NCBI GenBank assembly: GCA_964538565.1
Contig: CAZIGW010000016.1
Location: forward strand, 1-18,391
Source of the DNA: CAYVBN01 sp964538565
Lineage (GTDB): Bacteria; Pseudomonadota; Alphaproteobacteria; Rhizobiales; Xanthobacteraceae
DNA: 18,391 bases
Direction of reading: 5' to 3'
Shown in pieces: positions 1-6,867 of this stretch (its first letter is position 1; every line of letters starts with the position of its first letter). Below the pieces are notes generated by a model. That model was not told where the DNA came from. It did no database searches and worked only from the letters and a program-made list of their open reading frames with translations. Position numbers and translations under genes: made by a program.

Positions 1-597
1 ATCCTCGCGAGCGTGGGGAAGGTCAGGGCCGACACCCCGGGGGCGCGGTATTGCTGCGACCGGGGGCTCGGCGACGTGGGTCGTGGCGTCTTCGTGCGGC
101 CCGGGGTGCCGGAGTTCATGCGCGTGCGCGCGCTCGCCGCCGCCGACGTCGTCACGCCCAACCACTTCGAACTCGACTATCTCAGCGGCCGCACGACGCG
201 TACGCTCGCCGAAGCGATTGCCGCCGTCGAGGCCGTGCACGCGCTCGGTCCGCGCGCCATCCTGGTCACCTCGCTGCAAACGCAGGACACGCCGGAGGAC
301 GCGATCGATCTCCTCGCCAGCGATCCGGCCGGGTGCTTCCGCGTGCGCACGCCGAAGCTGCCGATCCTCGTCAACGGCGCCGGCGACGCGGTCGCGGCGC
401 TGTTCTTCTACCACTACCTGCGCCTCGGCTCGGCCGCCCCGGCGCTTGCGCAGGCGGCCTCCTCGGTGTTCGGCGTGCTGCGCCGCACCGCCGAGGCGGG
501 CGCGCGGGAAATCCTGCTGATCGCCGCGCAGGACGAGTTCGTGAAGCCGAGCCGCTTCTTTCCCGCCGAGCCGGTGTCGAAGGGACCGGCCGCATGA
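1..597 (+). CDS. pdxY: Pyridoxal kinase PdxY, C-terminal part (5' end outside window)
   Basis: Pyridoxal kinase phosphorylates pyridoxal with ATP in the cytoplasmic vitamin B6 salvage pathway. The frame is open from base 1, so the N-terminal third lies outside the window; the GTG at 13 is not a true start. The 198 visible residues carry the ribokinase-fold signature of PdxY: GDVGRGVFV, then VTPNHFELDYLSGR, and the anion-hole/catalytic motif NGAGD, whose Asp is the catalytic base in this family. The helix after it (AVAALFFYHYL) also fits. One oddity is that the normally invariant CDPV before GD reads CDRG here, and nearby codons are unusually G-rich, which could be divergence or poor sequence quality at a contig edge. 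The stop overlaps the next gene by 4 bases (ATGA), so the two are probably translationally coupled. The family call is firm. Confidence 0.9.
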   Translation: MLASVGKVRADTPGARYCCDRGLGDVGRGVFVRPGVPEFMRVRALAAADVVTPNHFELDYLSGRTTRTLAEAIAAVEAVHALGPRAILVTSLQTQDTPEDAIDLLASDPAGCFRVRTPKLPILVNGAGDAVAALFFYHYLRLGSAAPALAQAASSVFGVLRRTAEAGAREILLIAAQDEFVKPSRFFPAEPVSKGPAA

Positions 598-1301
598 GCG
601 AACTCTCCGTCGCCGCGATCGACCGGCTCGATTTCGCCTTCGCGCCGCGGCCCTGGCGTTTCGCCGCCGAGCATCGCGCCAGGATCGATGAGCATTTTGC
701 CGAGCGCCGCCGCGCCGTGCCGGAATTGTGGAACGGCCGGGTGCTGCTGCTGCACGAGTACGCGATGAGCGACGCCACCCTGCGCGGGGCCTTCTTCGAG
801 ACGGATTTCGCGAGTTTCGTCGCCTGGCGCGACTGGGGCTTTCCGCCGGCCGAGGCGGTCAACTGCTTCGCCATGGGGGCGATCCGGGCGAGCGACGGGG
901 CGTTTCTCGCCGGCGTCATGGGTGCGAAGACGGCGAACGCCGGACGCATCTATTTTCCCGCCGGAACGCCCGATCCCGACGACATCGTGGGCACGCGCGT
1001 CGATCTCGCCGGCAGCGTGCTGCGCGAGGTGGCGGAGGAGACAGGCCTCGGCCGCGAGCATTTCGAACCGGAGCCGGGCTGGCACGCGGTGCTCACCGGC
1101 CCGCGCATCGCGCTGATGAAGATCCTGCGCGCGCACGAGCCGGCCGAGGCGTTGCGCGCGCGCATTCTCAATCATATCGCCGGCGAGGCGCAGCCCGAAC
1201 TCGCCGACGTCCGCATCATCCGCAGCGAGGCGGACTTCGACCCGATGATGCCCGAATTCGTGCCGGCCTTTCTCAACCGCCTGTGGGGCGACGCGCGCTG
1301 A
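594..1301 (+). CDS. NUDIX hydrolase domain protein
   Basis: This 235-residue protein starts at the ATG that overlaps the pdxY stop (ATGA), and it keeps one frame to TGA at 1299-1301. The second half of the NUDIX box, REVAEETGL, is present at about residues 143-151; its glutamates normally bind Mg2+ for hydrolysis of nucleoside diphosphates linked to another group. The first half of the box is not canonical: the Gly and Glu expected before REV are not at the usual spacing, and the region FPAGTPDPDDIVGT replaces them. The N-terminal 90 residues (with RPWRFA and GRVLLLHEY) are a family-specific extension. The substrate cannot be read from the sequence. Coupling to pdxY hints at cofactor or nucleotide metabolism, but that is inference. 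Confidence 0.8.
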   Translation: MSELSVAAIDRLDFAFAPRPWRFAAEHRARIDEHFAERRRAVPELWNGRVLLLHEYAMSDATLRGAFFETDFASFVAWRDWGFPPAEAVNCFAMGAIRASDGAFLAGVMGAKTANAGRIYFPAGTPDPDDIVGTRVDLAGSVLREVAEETGLGREHFEPEPGWHAVLTGPRIALMKILRAHEPAEALRARILNHIAGEAQPELADVRIIRSEADFDPMMPEFVPAFLNRLWGDAR

Positions 1302-1485
1302 GGAACGCGGGCCAACGCCTGTTCGCCGCGATTAAACGCTTCGACCGAGGCCGGATCGGCCGAATGTCAATCGCGGACGGCGCTCACCTGGCAGTGTGTT
1401 GGAGCGCCGGCCGGCGATCGGGCGCGCTTTTCCAGGCGCTCGTGCCGGCCATAGACTGAAGCGCCTTCTCGCAGGACCGCTCCCC

Positions 1486-2403
1486 ATGAAGCTTTCCCAC
1501 CTCACGCGCCGCTTCCGCATCGACAAGCCCGGCCGCTTCCGGCTCGCCGATCATGACCCGGCCGAATGCCTGGGCCTCGACATCGAAAAGAACGCGGCCA
1601 AGGAGATGCTGGCGCTCGGCATCAAGCGGCTGTCCGAATTGCAGGAGCGGCTGTGGGCGAGCGACCGGTGGGCGGTGCTCGCCATCTTCCAGGCGATGGA
1701 TGCGGCCGGCAAGGACAGCGTGATCAAGCACGTGATGACGGGCATCAACCCGCAGGGCTGCGAGGTGCATTCGTTCAAGGCGCCGGGCGCGCAGGAACTC
1801 GACCACGATTTTCTCTGGCGATCGGCCGCCTGCCTGCCCGAGCGCGGCCGCATCGGCATCTTCAACCGCTCGTACTACGAGGAAGTGTTGGTCGTGCGCG
1901 TCGATCCTCGACTGCTGGCGTCCGAGAAGCTGCCGCCGGAGGTCGTCAGCAACAACATCTGGAAGGAACGATTCGCCGACATCTGCGCCCTCGAAGACCA
2001 CCTCCTGCGCAACGGCACGATCGTGCTCAAGTTCTTTCTCAACGTCTCGCGCGAAGAGCAGCGCCGGCGCTTCCTGCAGCGGATCGACAATCCTGCCAAG
2101 CGCTGGAAATTCTCCATGGACGACGTCGAGAAGCGCAAACGCTGGGACGACTACATGCGGGCCTACGAGGACATGATCCGCCACACCAGTCGTCCGGCGC
2201 CCTGGTACGTCGTTCCGGCCGACAAGAAGTGGTTCACCCAGCTCGTGGTGGCGGGCGCGATGGTGGACGCGCTCGACGGGCTCGACCTGCAATTTCCAAA
2301 GGTGAGCGGGGCGGCCACGAAGGACCTGGAAAAGGCCCGGCGCCTGCTGGAGGCGGAGCGGCCGCGGCGCGGCCGGCTCGCGCCGGGTCGCAGGAGCGAC
2401 TGA
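1486..2403 (+). CDS. ppk2: Polyphosphate:nucleotide phosphotransferase, PPK2 family
   Basis: PPK2 enzymes transfer phosphate between inorganic polyphosphate and nucleotides in the cytoplasm, mostly in the direction that regenerates ADP/ATP or GTP. The 305-residue protein has the Walker A-like loop AMDAAGKDSV at about residues 70-79, followed by IKHVMTGINPQGCEV, the DHDFLWR segment (106-112) and the lid/Walker B region GIFNRSYYEEVLVVRV (124-139). This pattern resembles the single-domain class III-like PPK2 subgroup, which acts on both NMP and NDP; subgroup assignment is from memory of motifs. The ATG at 1486 is chosen because AGGA lies 9 bases upstream and homology begins just after it. A weak promoter-like -10 (TAGACT, 1452-1457) lies in the 184-base gap behind the NUDIX gene. 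The gene ends only 3 bases from a convergent gene. Confidence 0.9.
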   Translation: MKLSHLTRRFRIDKPGRFRLADHDPAECLGLDIEKNAAKEMLALGIKRLSELQERLWASDRWAVLAIFQAMDAAGKDSVIKHVMTGINPQGCEVHSFKAPGAQELDHDFLWRSAACLPERGRIGIFNRSYYEEVLVVRVDPRLLASEKLPPEVVSNNIWKERFADICALEDHLLRNGTIVLKFFLNVSREEQRRRFLQRIDNPAKRWKFSMDDVEKRKRWDDYMRAYEDMIRHTSRPAPWYVVPADKKWFTQLVVAGAMVDALDGLDLQFPKVSGAATKDLEKARRLLEAERPRRGRLAPGRRSD

Positions 2404-2406
2404 CGC

Positions 2407-2673
2407 TCAGCGATAGCCGTGCCGGTGCTTGACGGCGGCGAGCGCGCGCAGCGCCTCGGCCGCGTGGCCGGCCTGGCATTCGGCGGCGACCTGCCGCAGC
2501 TCCGGACGGATGCGGTCGTAGACCGACTGGTCGAGGTTTCCGGTCTGCGCGTCGCTGTCGATAATGGTGCGGAAACGGGCGATCGCCGCCTCGCACGAAC
2601 CTCCGGCGATGGCAGGCGGCATCGACGCGCTGACGGCGAGAATCGCAAGGGCGAGGGCCGACAGGAGCTGCAT
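2407..2673 (-). CDS. Small exported protein of unknown function
   Basis: This 88-residue protein starts at the ATG at 2673, with a GAGG ribosome-binding site 6 bases upstream (CGAGGCCCTTC before the ATG). The longer open frame upstream is GC-rich noise. Residues 1-23 form a clear Sec signal peptide: a hydrophobic core (LLSALALAILAVSA) and a likely cleavage after AIA. The mature part is about 65 residues, helical and charged, with two cysteines (SCEAA near its start and AAECQ in the middle) that could form a disulfide in the periplasm. The ending KHRHGYR and the phrase TGNLDQSVYDRIRPEL resemble small conserved hypothetical proteins of Rhizobiales. I do not know a function. It faces ppk2 tail to tail with a 3-base gap, and no terminator is visible between them. 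Confidence 0.78.
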   Translation of the reverse strand: MQLLSALALAILAVSASMPPAIAGGSCEAAIARFRTIIDSDAQTGNLDQSVYDRIRPELRQVAAECQAGHAAEALRALAAVKHRHGYR

Positions 2674-2872
2674 GAAGGGCCTCGTTGGGGGCTGGGGCGA
2701 GGTGATTGCTTGAACCGGGCGCCGCCGGCCATGCCCGGCCGCGGCGGGGCGGATTCTGCAGGAACCGCAGAGGCAAATCCAGGCCGGCTGGTCCGTATCC
2801 GCCGCTGCCGGCTCCGGCCTGCGCCCCATCCCCCCGGTCGCGTTTCCGGCCGACGCGGGCGGGGACAACGGC

Positions 2873-2902
2873 TTGCCTCGGTGCGCCCAAGTCGGCTAGA
2901 TA
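2873..2902 (+). promoter_or_regulatory. Candidate sigma-70-type promoter for the leuA leader transcript
   Basis: TTGCCT (2873-2878) and TAGATA (2897-2902) are separated by 18 bases, a reasonable -35/-10 pair. The -10 is flanked by a short inverted repeat, TCGGC at 2892-2896 and GCCGA at 2904-2908, which could be an operator. Initiation would fall near 2908-2912, upstream of the inverted repeat and leader peptide. The rest of the 2674-2956 gap, between divergent genes, shows no other feature I can support. Confidence 0.4.
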
Positions 2903-2919
2903 GGCCGAGGCTGCCTCAA

Positions 2920-2938
2920 CCGAATGTCAACCATTCGG
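2920..2938 (+). repeat. Perfect 7-bp inverted repeat in the leuA 5' region
   Basis: The sequence reads CCGAATG, then TCAAC, then CATTCGG: two perfect 7-base arms with a 5-base loop. It lies between the candidate promoter and the leader peptide start at 2957, so it is either a 5'-UTR hairpin or a protein-binding operator. It is more AT-rich than its surroundings. The function is unknown. Confidence 0.6.
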
Positions 2939-2956
2939 CGGAACACTGGCGGCCTG

Positions 2957-3082
2957 ATGAGAGCCGAACGCAAGAGCCACGTCGTGAACGCGATTTCGAC
3001 AGGCCAGATTGCGACCCGGACCGTTGCGGTCCCGGGCGGCGCTCTCATTCTTGGGACGGTCCTGCTGCTTACCAGCCCCTGA
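2957..3082 (+). CDS. leuL: Putative leucine leader peptide upstream of leuA
   Basis: This short frame of 41 codons starts at ATG 2957 and ends with TGA at 3080-3082, 111 bases before leuA. Its first 27 residues are unremarkable, but the C-terminal end reads GALILGTVLLLTSP: five Leu, one Ile and one Val within 14 residues, including three consecutive Leu codons (CTG CTG CTT at 3061-3069). That is the hallmark of an attenuator control peptide for a branched-chain amino acid operon. The ribosome-binding site is weak (GGCGG about 6 bases upstream), and a GTG at 2984 is an alternative start. The stop codon is embedded in the first arm of a downstream hairpin, as expected if ribosome position decides RNA folding. 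The symbol is by analogy; no homologue was checked. Confidence 0.62.
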   Translation: MRAERKSHVVNAISTGQIATRTVAVPGGALILGTVLLLTSP

Positions 3083-3117
3083 GGGCCGGCTGGGCCTTGC
3101 GCCTGGGCACTCAGGGG
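3015..3117 (+). promoter_or_regulatory. Candidate attenuator: competing hairpins over the leader peptide
   Basis: Three mutually relevant structures are visible. (1) CCCGGACCG (3015-3023) pairs locally with CGGTCCCGGG (3027-3036), with one bulged C. (2) GGACCGT (3018-3024) can pair instead with ACGGTCC (3056-3062), which lies just before and in the Leu-codon run. (3) CCCCTGAG (3076-3083, containing the leader stop) is a perfect complement of CTCAGGGG (3110-3117). A ribosome stalled at Leu codons 3061-3069 would cover the first arm of structure 3. No U-run follows structure 3, so classical intrinsic termination is not shown; control could act through Rho or translation of leuA. A further CCCC/GGGG pair (3135-3138 with 3151-3154) lies before the leuA ribosome-binding site. 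Confidence 0.5.
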
Positions 3118-3193
3118 GTGTGCGGACAACCGAACCCCAAGGGCGCCCGAGGGGAGACCCGACAAGGCGCGATCGCAGAGAAGGACCGTTTCC

Positions 3194-4756
3194 ATGGCCA
3201 CGCAGCCCCAGTCCGACAAGGACCGCGTCGTCATCTTCGACACCACCTTGCGCGACGGCGAGCAATCGCCCGGCGCCACCATGACGCACGAGGAGAAGCT
3301 CGAGGTCGCCGAACTGCTCGACCACATGGGCGTCGACATCATCGAGGCCGGCTTTCCGATCGCCTCGGAGGGCGACTTCCTCGCCGTCAACGAGATCGCC
3401 AAGCGCACCAAGCGGGCCGTGGTCTGCGCTCTCTCTCGCGCCGGCCAGAAGGACATCGACCGGGCGGGCGAGGCGATCAAGCCGGCCGAGCGCAGCCGCA
3501 TCCACACCTTCATCTCGACCTCGCCGGTCCACATGAAGTGGAAGCTGCAGATGGAGCCGGAAAAGGTCTACGAGATGGTGATCTCGTCGGTGACACGCGC
3601 GCGCAACTACACCGACGACGTCGAGTGGAGCTGCGAGGACGGCACGCGCACCGAGCATGACTTCCTCTGCCGCTGCGTCGAGGCCGCCATCAAGGCCGGC
3701 GCCACCACCATCAACATCCCGGACACCGTCGGCTATACCATGCCGGACGAGTACTACGCGCTGTTCAAGATGGTGCGCGAGCGTGTGCCGAACTCCGACA
3801 AGGCGCGCTTCTCGGTCCACTGCCACGACGATCTGGGACTGGCGGTCGCCAACTCGCTCGCCGGCGTGCGCGCAGGCGCACGGCAGATCGAATGCACCAT
3901 CAACGGCATCGGCGAGCGTGCCGGCAACGCCGCGCTCGAGGAAGTGGTGATGGCGATGCGGGTGAGGAACGACATCATGCCGTTCCACACCGGCGTCGAC
4001 GCGACCTATCTCACGCGCGCCTCGAAGCTCGTCTCGGCGGTGACCTCGTTCCCGGTGCAGTACAACAAGGCGATCGTCGGCCGCAACGCCTTCGCGCATG
4101 AGTCCGGGATCCACCAGGACGGGATGCTCAAGCACACCCAGACCTACGAGATCATGACGCCCGAGAGCGTCGGGGTGAAGCAGACCTCGCTCGTCATGGG
4201 CAAGCACTCGGGACGGCACGCCTTCATCCACAAGCTGGAGGAACTGGGCTACCAGCTCGCCGGCAACCAGCTCGAGGACGCCTTCGTGCGCTTCAAGGCG
4301 CTCGCCGACCGCAAGAAGCACGTCTACGACGAGGACATCGAGGCGCTGGTCGACGAGGAGATCGCCACCGCCCAGGACCGCATCAAGATCGTGTCGCTCA
4401 CGGTGATCGCCGGCACGCACGGCCCGCAGCGCGCCACCATGAAGCTCGACATCGACGGCCGGCAGGTGATCGAGGAATGCGAGGGCAACGGCCCGGTCGA
4501 CGCCACGTTCAACTGCATCAAGGCGCTGGTGCCGCACGAGGCGACGCTCGAGCTTTACCAGGTGCACGCGGTGACCGAGGGCACCGACGCGCAGGCCGAG
4601 GTGTCGGTGCGGCTGTCGGAAAACGGCAAGTCGGTGACCGCCAAGGGCGCCGATCCCGACACGCTCGTCGCCTCCGCCAAGGCCTATCTCGGCGCGCTCA
4701 ACAAGCTGATGGTCAAGCGGCAGATGACCAAGCCCGAGGCGATGGTCGCGCAATAG
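3194..4756 (+). CDS. leuA: 2-isopropylmalate synthase
   Basis: LeuA condenses acetyl-CoA with 2-oxoisovalerate to form 2-isopropylmalate, the committed step of leucine synthesis, in the cytoplasm. The 520 residues are the normal length for the bacterial form. The TIM-barrel catalytic domain opens with IFDTTLRDGEQSPGAT (about 14-29), giving the metal-binding Asp16 and catalytic Arg20. The HxH metal pair lies in SVHCHDDLG (His209, His211), followed by ECTINGIGERAGNAALEE (233-250). The linker has FAHESGIHQDGM, and the C-terminal third is the leucine-binding regulatory (LeuA dimer) domain with GTHGPQRATM and EGNGPVDATFNC, so feedback inhibition by leucine is expected. The ATG at 3194 has AAGGA 8 bases upstream. 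Expression is probably also controlled by the leader region upstream. The gene is monocistronic, with a strong terminator 40 bases downstream. Confidence 0.97.
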   Translation: MATQPQSDKDRVVIFDTTLRDGEQSPGATMTHEEKLEVAELLDHMGVDIIEAGFPIASEGDFLAVNEIAKRTKRAVVCALSRAGQKDIDRAGEAIKPAERSRIHTFISTSPVHMKWKLQMEPEKVYEMVISSVTRARNYTDDVEWSCEDGTRTEHDFLCRCVEAAIKAGATTINIPDTVGYTMPDEYYALFKMVRERVPNSDKARFSVHCHDDLGLAVANSLAGVRAGARQIECTINGIGERAGNAALEEVVMAMRVRNDIMPFHTGVDATYLTRASKLVSAVTSFPVQYNKAIVGRNAFAHESGIHQDGMLKHTQTYEIMTPESVGVKQTSLVMGKHSGRHAFIHKLEELGYQLAGNQLEDAFVRFKALADRKKHVYDEDIEALVDEEIATAQDRIKIVSLTVIAGTHGPQRATMKLDIDGRQVIEECEGNGPVDATFNCIKALVPHEATLELYQVHAVTEGTDAQAEVSVRLSENGKSVTAKGADPDTLVASAKAYLGALNKLMVKRQMTKPEAMVAQ

Positions 4757-4795
4757 ACGCTGCCCTTTCCCGTGGGCCAGCCGCAACGCGTGACG

Positions 4796-4836
4796 CACCT
4801 CTCCCCGCCGGGGAGAGGTGCTGTTCGTTTGTTTGG
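4796..4836 (+). terminator. Rho-independent terminator of leuA
   Basis: The arm CACCTCTCCCC (4796-4806) is followed by a GCC loop and its perfect 11-base complement (4810-4820), then by the T-rich tail CTGTTCGTTTGTTTGG (4821-4836). The core CTCTCCCC/GGGGAGAG also resembles a palindromic sequence scattered through many Rhizobiales genomes, so this may be a dispersed repeat that serves as the terminator. Confidence 0.82.
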
Positions 4837-5122
4837 CCACGTTCGATCCATCTGATTCATCCAATTCAGAGCGAACGCCTTCCGCGGTGCGCGGCCGGTC
4901 GGCGCGCAGGCCGAACCAGAACGGATGCCGTCCTCGGGTGGGATTCCGAGAGGGGCCGGGTGGCGGTCGCGCTGGTCGATCCGCACTGCCGCGCGACCGG
5001 ATTCTGGAAATTCAGTGTCGTCTTGTGCAGGTTCTTGAAAGAGAAATTCTTTTTTTCTTGGTCGTATTGTCTTTCGTGAGAAGCGAACTTTAACTCTTTG
5101 CCCAATTGGTCGGGGCAAGACG
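4837..5122. other. Intergenic region upstream of the YeiH-type transporter
   Basis: No convincing gene is seen in these 286 bases. The last 100 are much more AT-rich than the rest of the window and contain a T-run (CTTTTTTTCTT at about 5049-5059) and a small inverted repeat, AAAGA-GAAAT-TCTTT (starting near 5038). These are likely promoter or regulator-binding sequences for the transporter. TTGAAA at 5035-5040 could be a -35, but no well-spaced -10 is evident. The transporter's ribosome-binding site is weak (GGGGCAAGACG before the ATG). Confidence 0.45.
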
Positions 5123-6616
5123 ATGTCTGAAATCTCCAGCACTGCTGACTGGGTCGGCGAAGACCGTGCAGACAATGTTGCACTGGCGCCGAGAGTCAGC
5201 GAGGACTGGCTCTCGCTGGTCATCGGGCTGCTCATTTTTGTTTTGGCGCTGGTCAGCTTGACCAATGTCAGCGTGATCGGATGGGTGGTATCGACCTCGG
5301 TATGGACGAGCCTCGCCACCGCGCTGCACGCCGCGTCGAAGAGCTACGCCGATCTCGGCGGTTTCGGGGCGCTGGTCGCGACTTATGTCGCGCTGCTGGT
5401 GGTGCTGGGCGGCGCCGCGCTCGCGCTCAGGAGCGACCTCAAGAAATTCGCGCTCGCCTTCACCGCCGTGTTCTGGTTGGCCTATGCAAGCTGGCTTATC
5501 GGCAACTATGCGAATTTCGCCGCGGTGACGCCGGCCGAGCTGAACAAGTTCGGCATCACCTGGTCGCTCAAGCTGACCAATGAAGGCGGCTATATCTTTG
5601 CGCTGCTCGGCGGCCTGATCATCGCCAACGTGTTTCCGCGCTTTGCCGAGACCATCAAGGAGGCGGTGCGGCCCGAGCTCTACATCAAGATCGCCATCGT
5701 GATTCTCGGCGGTGTGTTCGCGGTGACGGCGGCAGGCAAGCTCGGCCTGGCGACGTCGCTGCTGTTGCGCGGCACCGCGGCGATCATCGAGGCCTATCTG
5801 ATCTACTGGGCGGTCGTTTACTTCGTGGCGCGCAAGTGGTTCGGCTTCAGCCGCGAATGGGCGGCGCCGCTGGCGTCGGGCATCTCGATCTGCGGCGTCT
5901 CGGCGGCGATCGCCACCGGCGGTGCGATCCGCGCCCGCCCGGCGATCCCGGTGCTGGTGTCGTCGCTGGTCGTCGTCTTCGGCGTCGTCGAGGTGCTGAT
6001 CCTGCCGCTCATTGCGCAGACGTTCCTCTCGCACGAGCCGCTGGTGGCCGGCGCCTGGATGGGACTTGCGGTGAAGACCGACGGCGCGGCGGTTGCCGCC
6101 GGCGGCATCTCCGAAGCGCTGATCCTGGCGCAGAACGCCGCCGAGGGCGTCAAATATCAGCCCGGCTGGATGGTCGGCACCACCACGACCGTCAAGGTGT
6201 TCATCGACATCTTCATCGGCGTGTGGGCGTTCGTGCTCGGTTACATCTGGACCAACCATATCGAGCCGACAAAGGACAAGGCGAGAGTCCGCGAGATCTG
6301 GGACCGGCTGCCGAAATTCGTTCTGGGCTTCGTGATCACGTTCATCGCCGGGTTGCTTCTCGTGCTTGCCACGCCGGCCACGGTCGCCGCCAAGGTGCCA
6401 GCCGCGATCGGGGAGGCCAACAGCTTCCGGCTGGTGTTCTTCATCCTGACGTTCTTCTCGATCGGGGTGCTGTCGAACTTCCGGCGCTTGTGGGCGGAAG
6501 GCTTCGGCAAGCTTGCCGGTGTCTATCTGCTGTGCCTGTTCGGCTTCGTCGTCTGGGTCGGACTGCTGATCTCGTGGCTGTTCTTCGCCGGCGTCAAGCC
6601 GCCGCTGGCGAGCTGA
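5123..6616 (+). CDS. YeiH/UPF0324-type putative sulfate exporter family transporter
   Basis: This is a polytopic inner-membrane protein of 497 residues with roughly 11-13 hydrophobic segments (for example 29-47, 81-103, 110-127, 157-171, 188-204, 400-418, 464-489). The family (PF03601, Cons_hypoth698) is annotated as putative sulfate exporters, but transport function is largely unproven. The diagnostic motif is GISICGVSAAIATGGAIRAR at about 253-272. The motifs VKTDGAAVAAGG (317-328) and GTTTTVKVFIDIF (352-364) follow the family pattern. The protein is about 150 residues longer than E. coli YeiH (about 350 residues), mainly through extra N-terminal membrane segments and an extended C-terminal part, and matches the longer form seen in Bradyrhizobium relatives. 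A 48-residue membrane protein gene follows after 10 bases. The substrate is unverified. Confidence 0.82.
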   Translation: MSEISSTADWVGEDRADNVALAPRVSEDWLSLVIGLLIFVLALVSLTNVSVIGWVVSTSVWTSLATALHAASKSYADLGGFGALVATYVALLVVLGGAALALRSDLKKFALAFTAVFWLAYASWLIGNYANFAAVTPAELNKFGITWSLKLTNEGGYIFALLGGLIIANVFPRFAETIKEAVRPELYIKIAIVILGGVFAVTAAGKLGLATSLLLRGTAAIIEAYLIYWAVVYFVARKWFGFSREWAAPLASGISICGVSAAIATGGAIRARPAIPVLVSSLVVVFGVVEVLILPLIAQTFLSHEPLVAGAWMGLAVKTDGAAVAAGGISEALILAQNAAEGVKYQPGWMVGTTTTVKVFIDIFIGVWAFVLGYIWTNHIEPTKDKARVREIWDRLPKFVLGFVITFIAGLLLVLATPATVAAKVPAAIGEANSFRLVFFILTFFSIGVLSNFRRLWAEGFGKLAGVYLLCLFGFVVWVGLLISWLFFAGVKPPLAS

Positions 6617-6626
6617 GGAGGTTGCA

Positions 6627-6773
6627 ATGACCGATGTTCGCAACGAGCTGAACAATCAGGCCAATGAACCGTTGTTGCCGATCGAGAAGAAGCTGATCGG
6701 CTGGAGCCTCGGCATCGGCGTTGCGCTGCTGATCGTTCTGGCGGTCGTCAACCACTTGTTCACGGCCGCCTAG
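6627..6773 (+). CDS. 48-residue single-span membrane protein downstream of the YeiH-type transporter
   Basis: This small gene begins at ATG 6627 with an ideal Shine-Dalgarno AGGAGG at 6615-6620, overlapping the transporter stop codon, and ends with TAG at 6771-6773. The peptide has a polar, Asn/Glu-rich N-terminus of about 25 residues (MTDVRNELNNQANEPLLP...), then one hydrophobic span (WSLGIGVALLIVLAVV) and a short tail (NHLFTAA). The strong ribosome-binding site, the 10-base gap and the shared terminator at 6868 argue for a real gene co-expressed with the transporter, perhaps as a small accessory or stabilising subunit. That role is inference; I do not recognise a named family. Confidence 0.75.
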   Translation: MTDVRNELNNQANEPLLPIEKKLIGWSLGIGVALLIVLAVVNHLFTAA

Positions 6774-6867
6774 CGCATGTCCGGCGACGAGCAAGCGGTT
6801 CACCGATGACCTCCTCCTGAGGAGTGCGAGGCGTTTCCCGCCAAGGATCAAGTCCTGAAATGCTGAA

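Noticed and set aside
1360..1370. CCGAATGTCAA repeated at 2920-2930
   Set aside because: Tens of chance 11-base repeats are expected in a window this size. The 1360 copy lacks the second arm of the inverted repeat.
2748..2780. Similarity between GCGGATTCTGCAGGAACC (near 2750) and GCGGATTCTGTGGAACC (near 11150), both upstream of minus-strand genes
   Set aside because: The match is short and gapped and its distance to the two genes differs. The first copy lacks the CGTT needed for an EcfG promoter. Not enough to call a shared element.
2927..4864. 645-codon open frame on the minus strand opposite leuA, and similar long frames opposite the YeiH-type gene (5090-6655) and the membrane protein (7192-8826)
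   Set aside because: All are mirror frames of well-supported genes, with biased composition and no recognisable domain.
4818..5093. Short open frame in the leuA-transporter gap
   Set aside because: It begins inside the terminator stem, has no ribosome-binding site and shows no protein-like composition.
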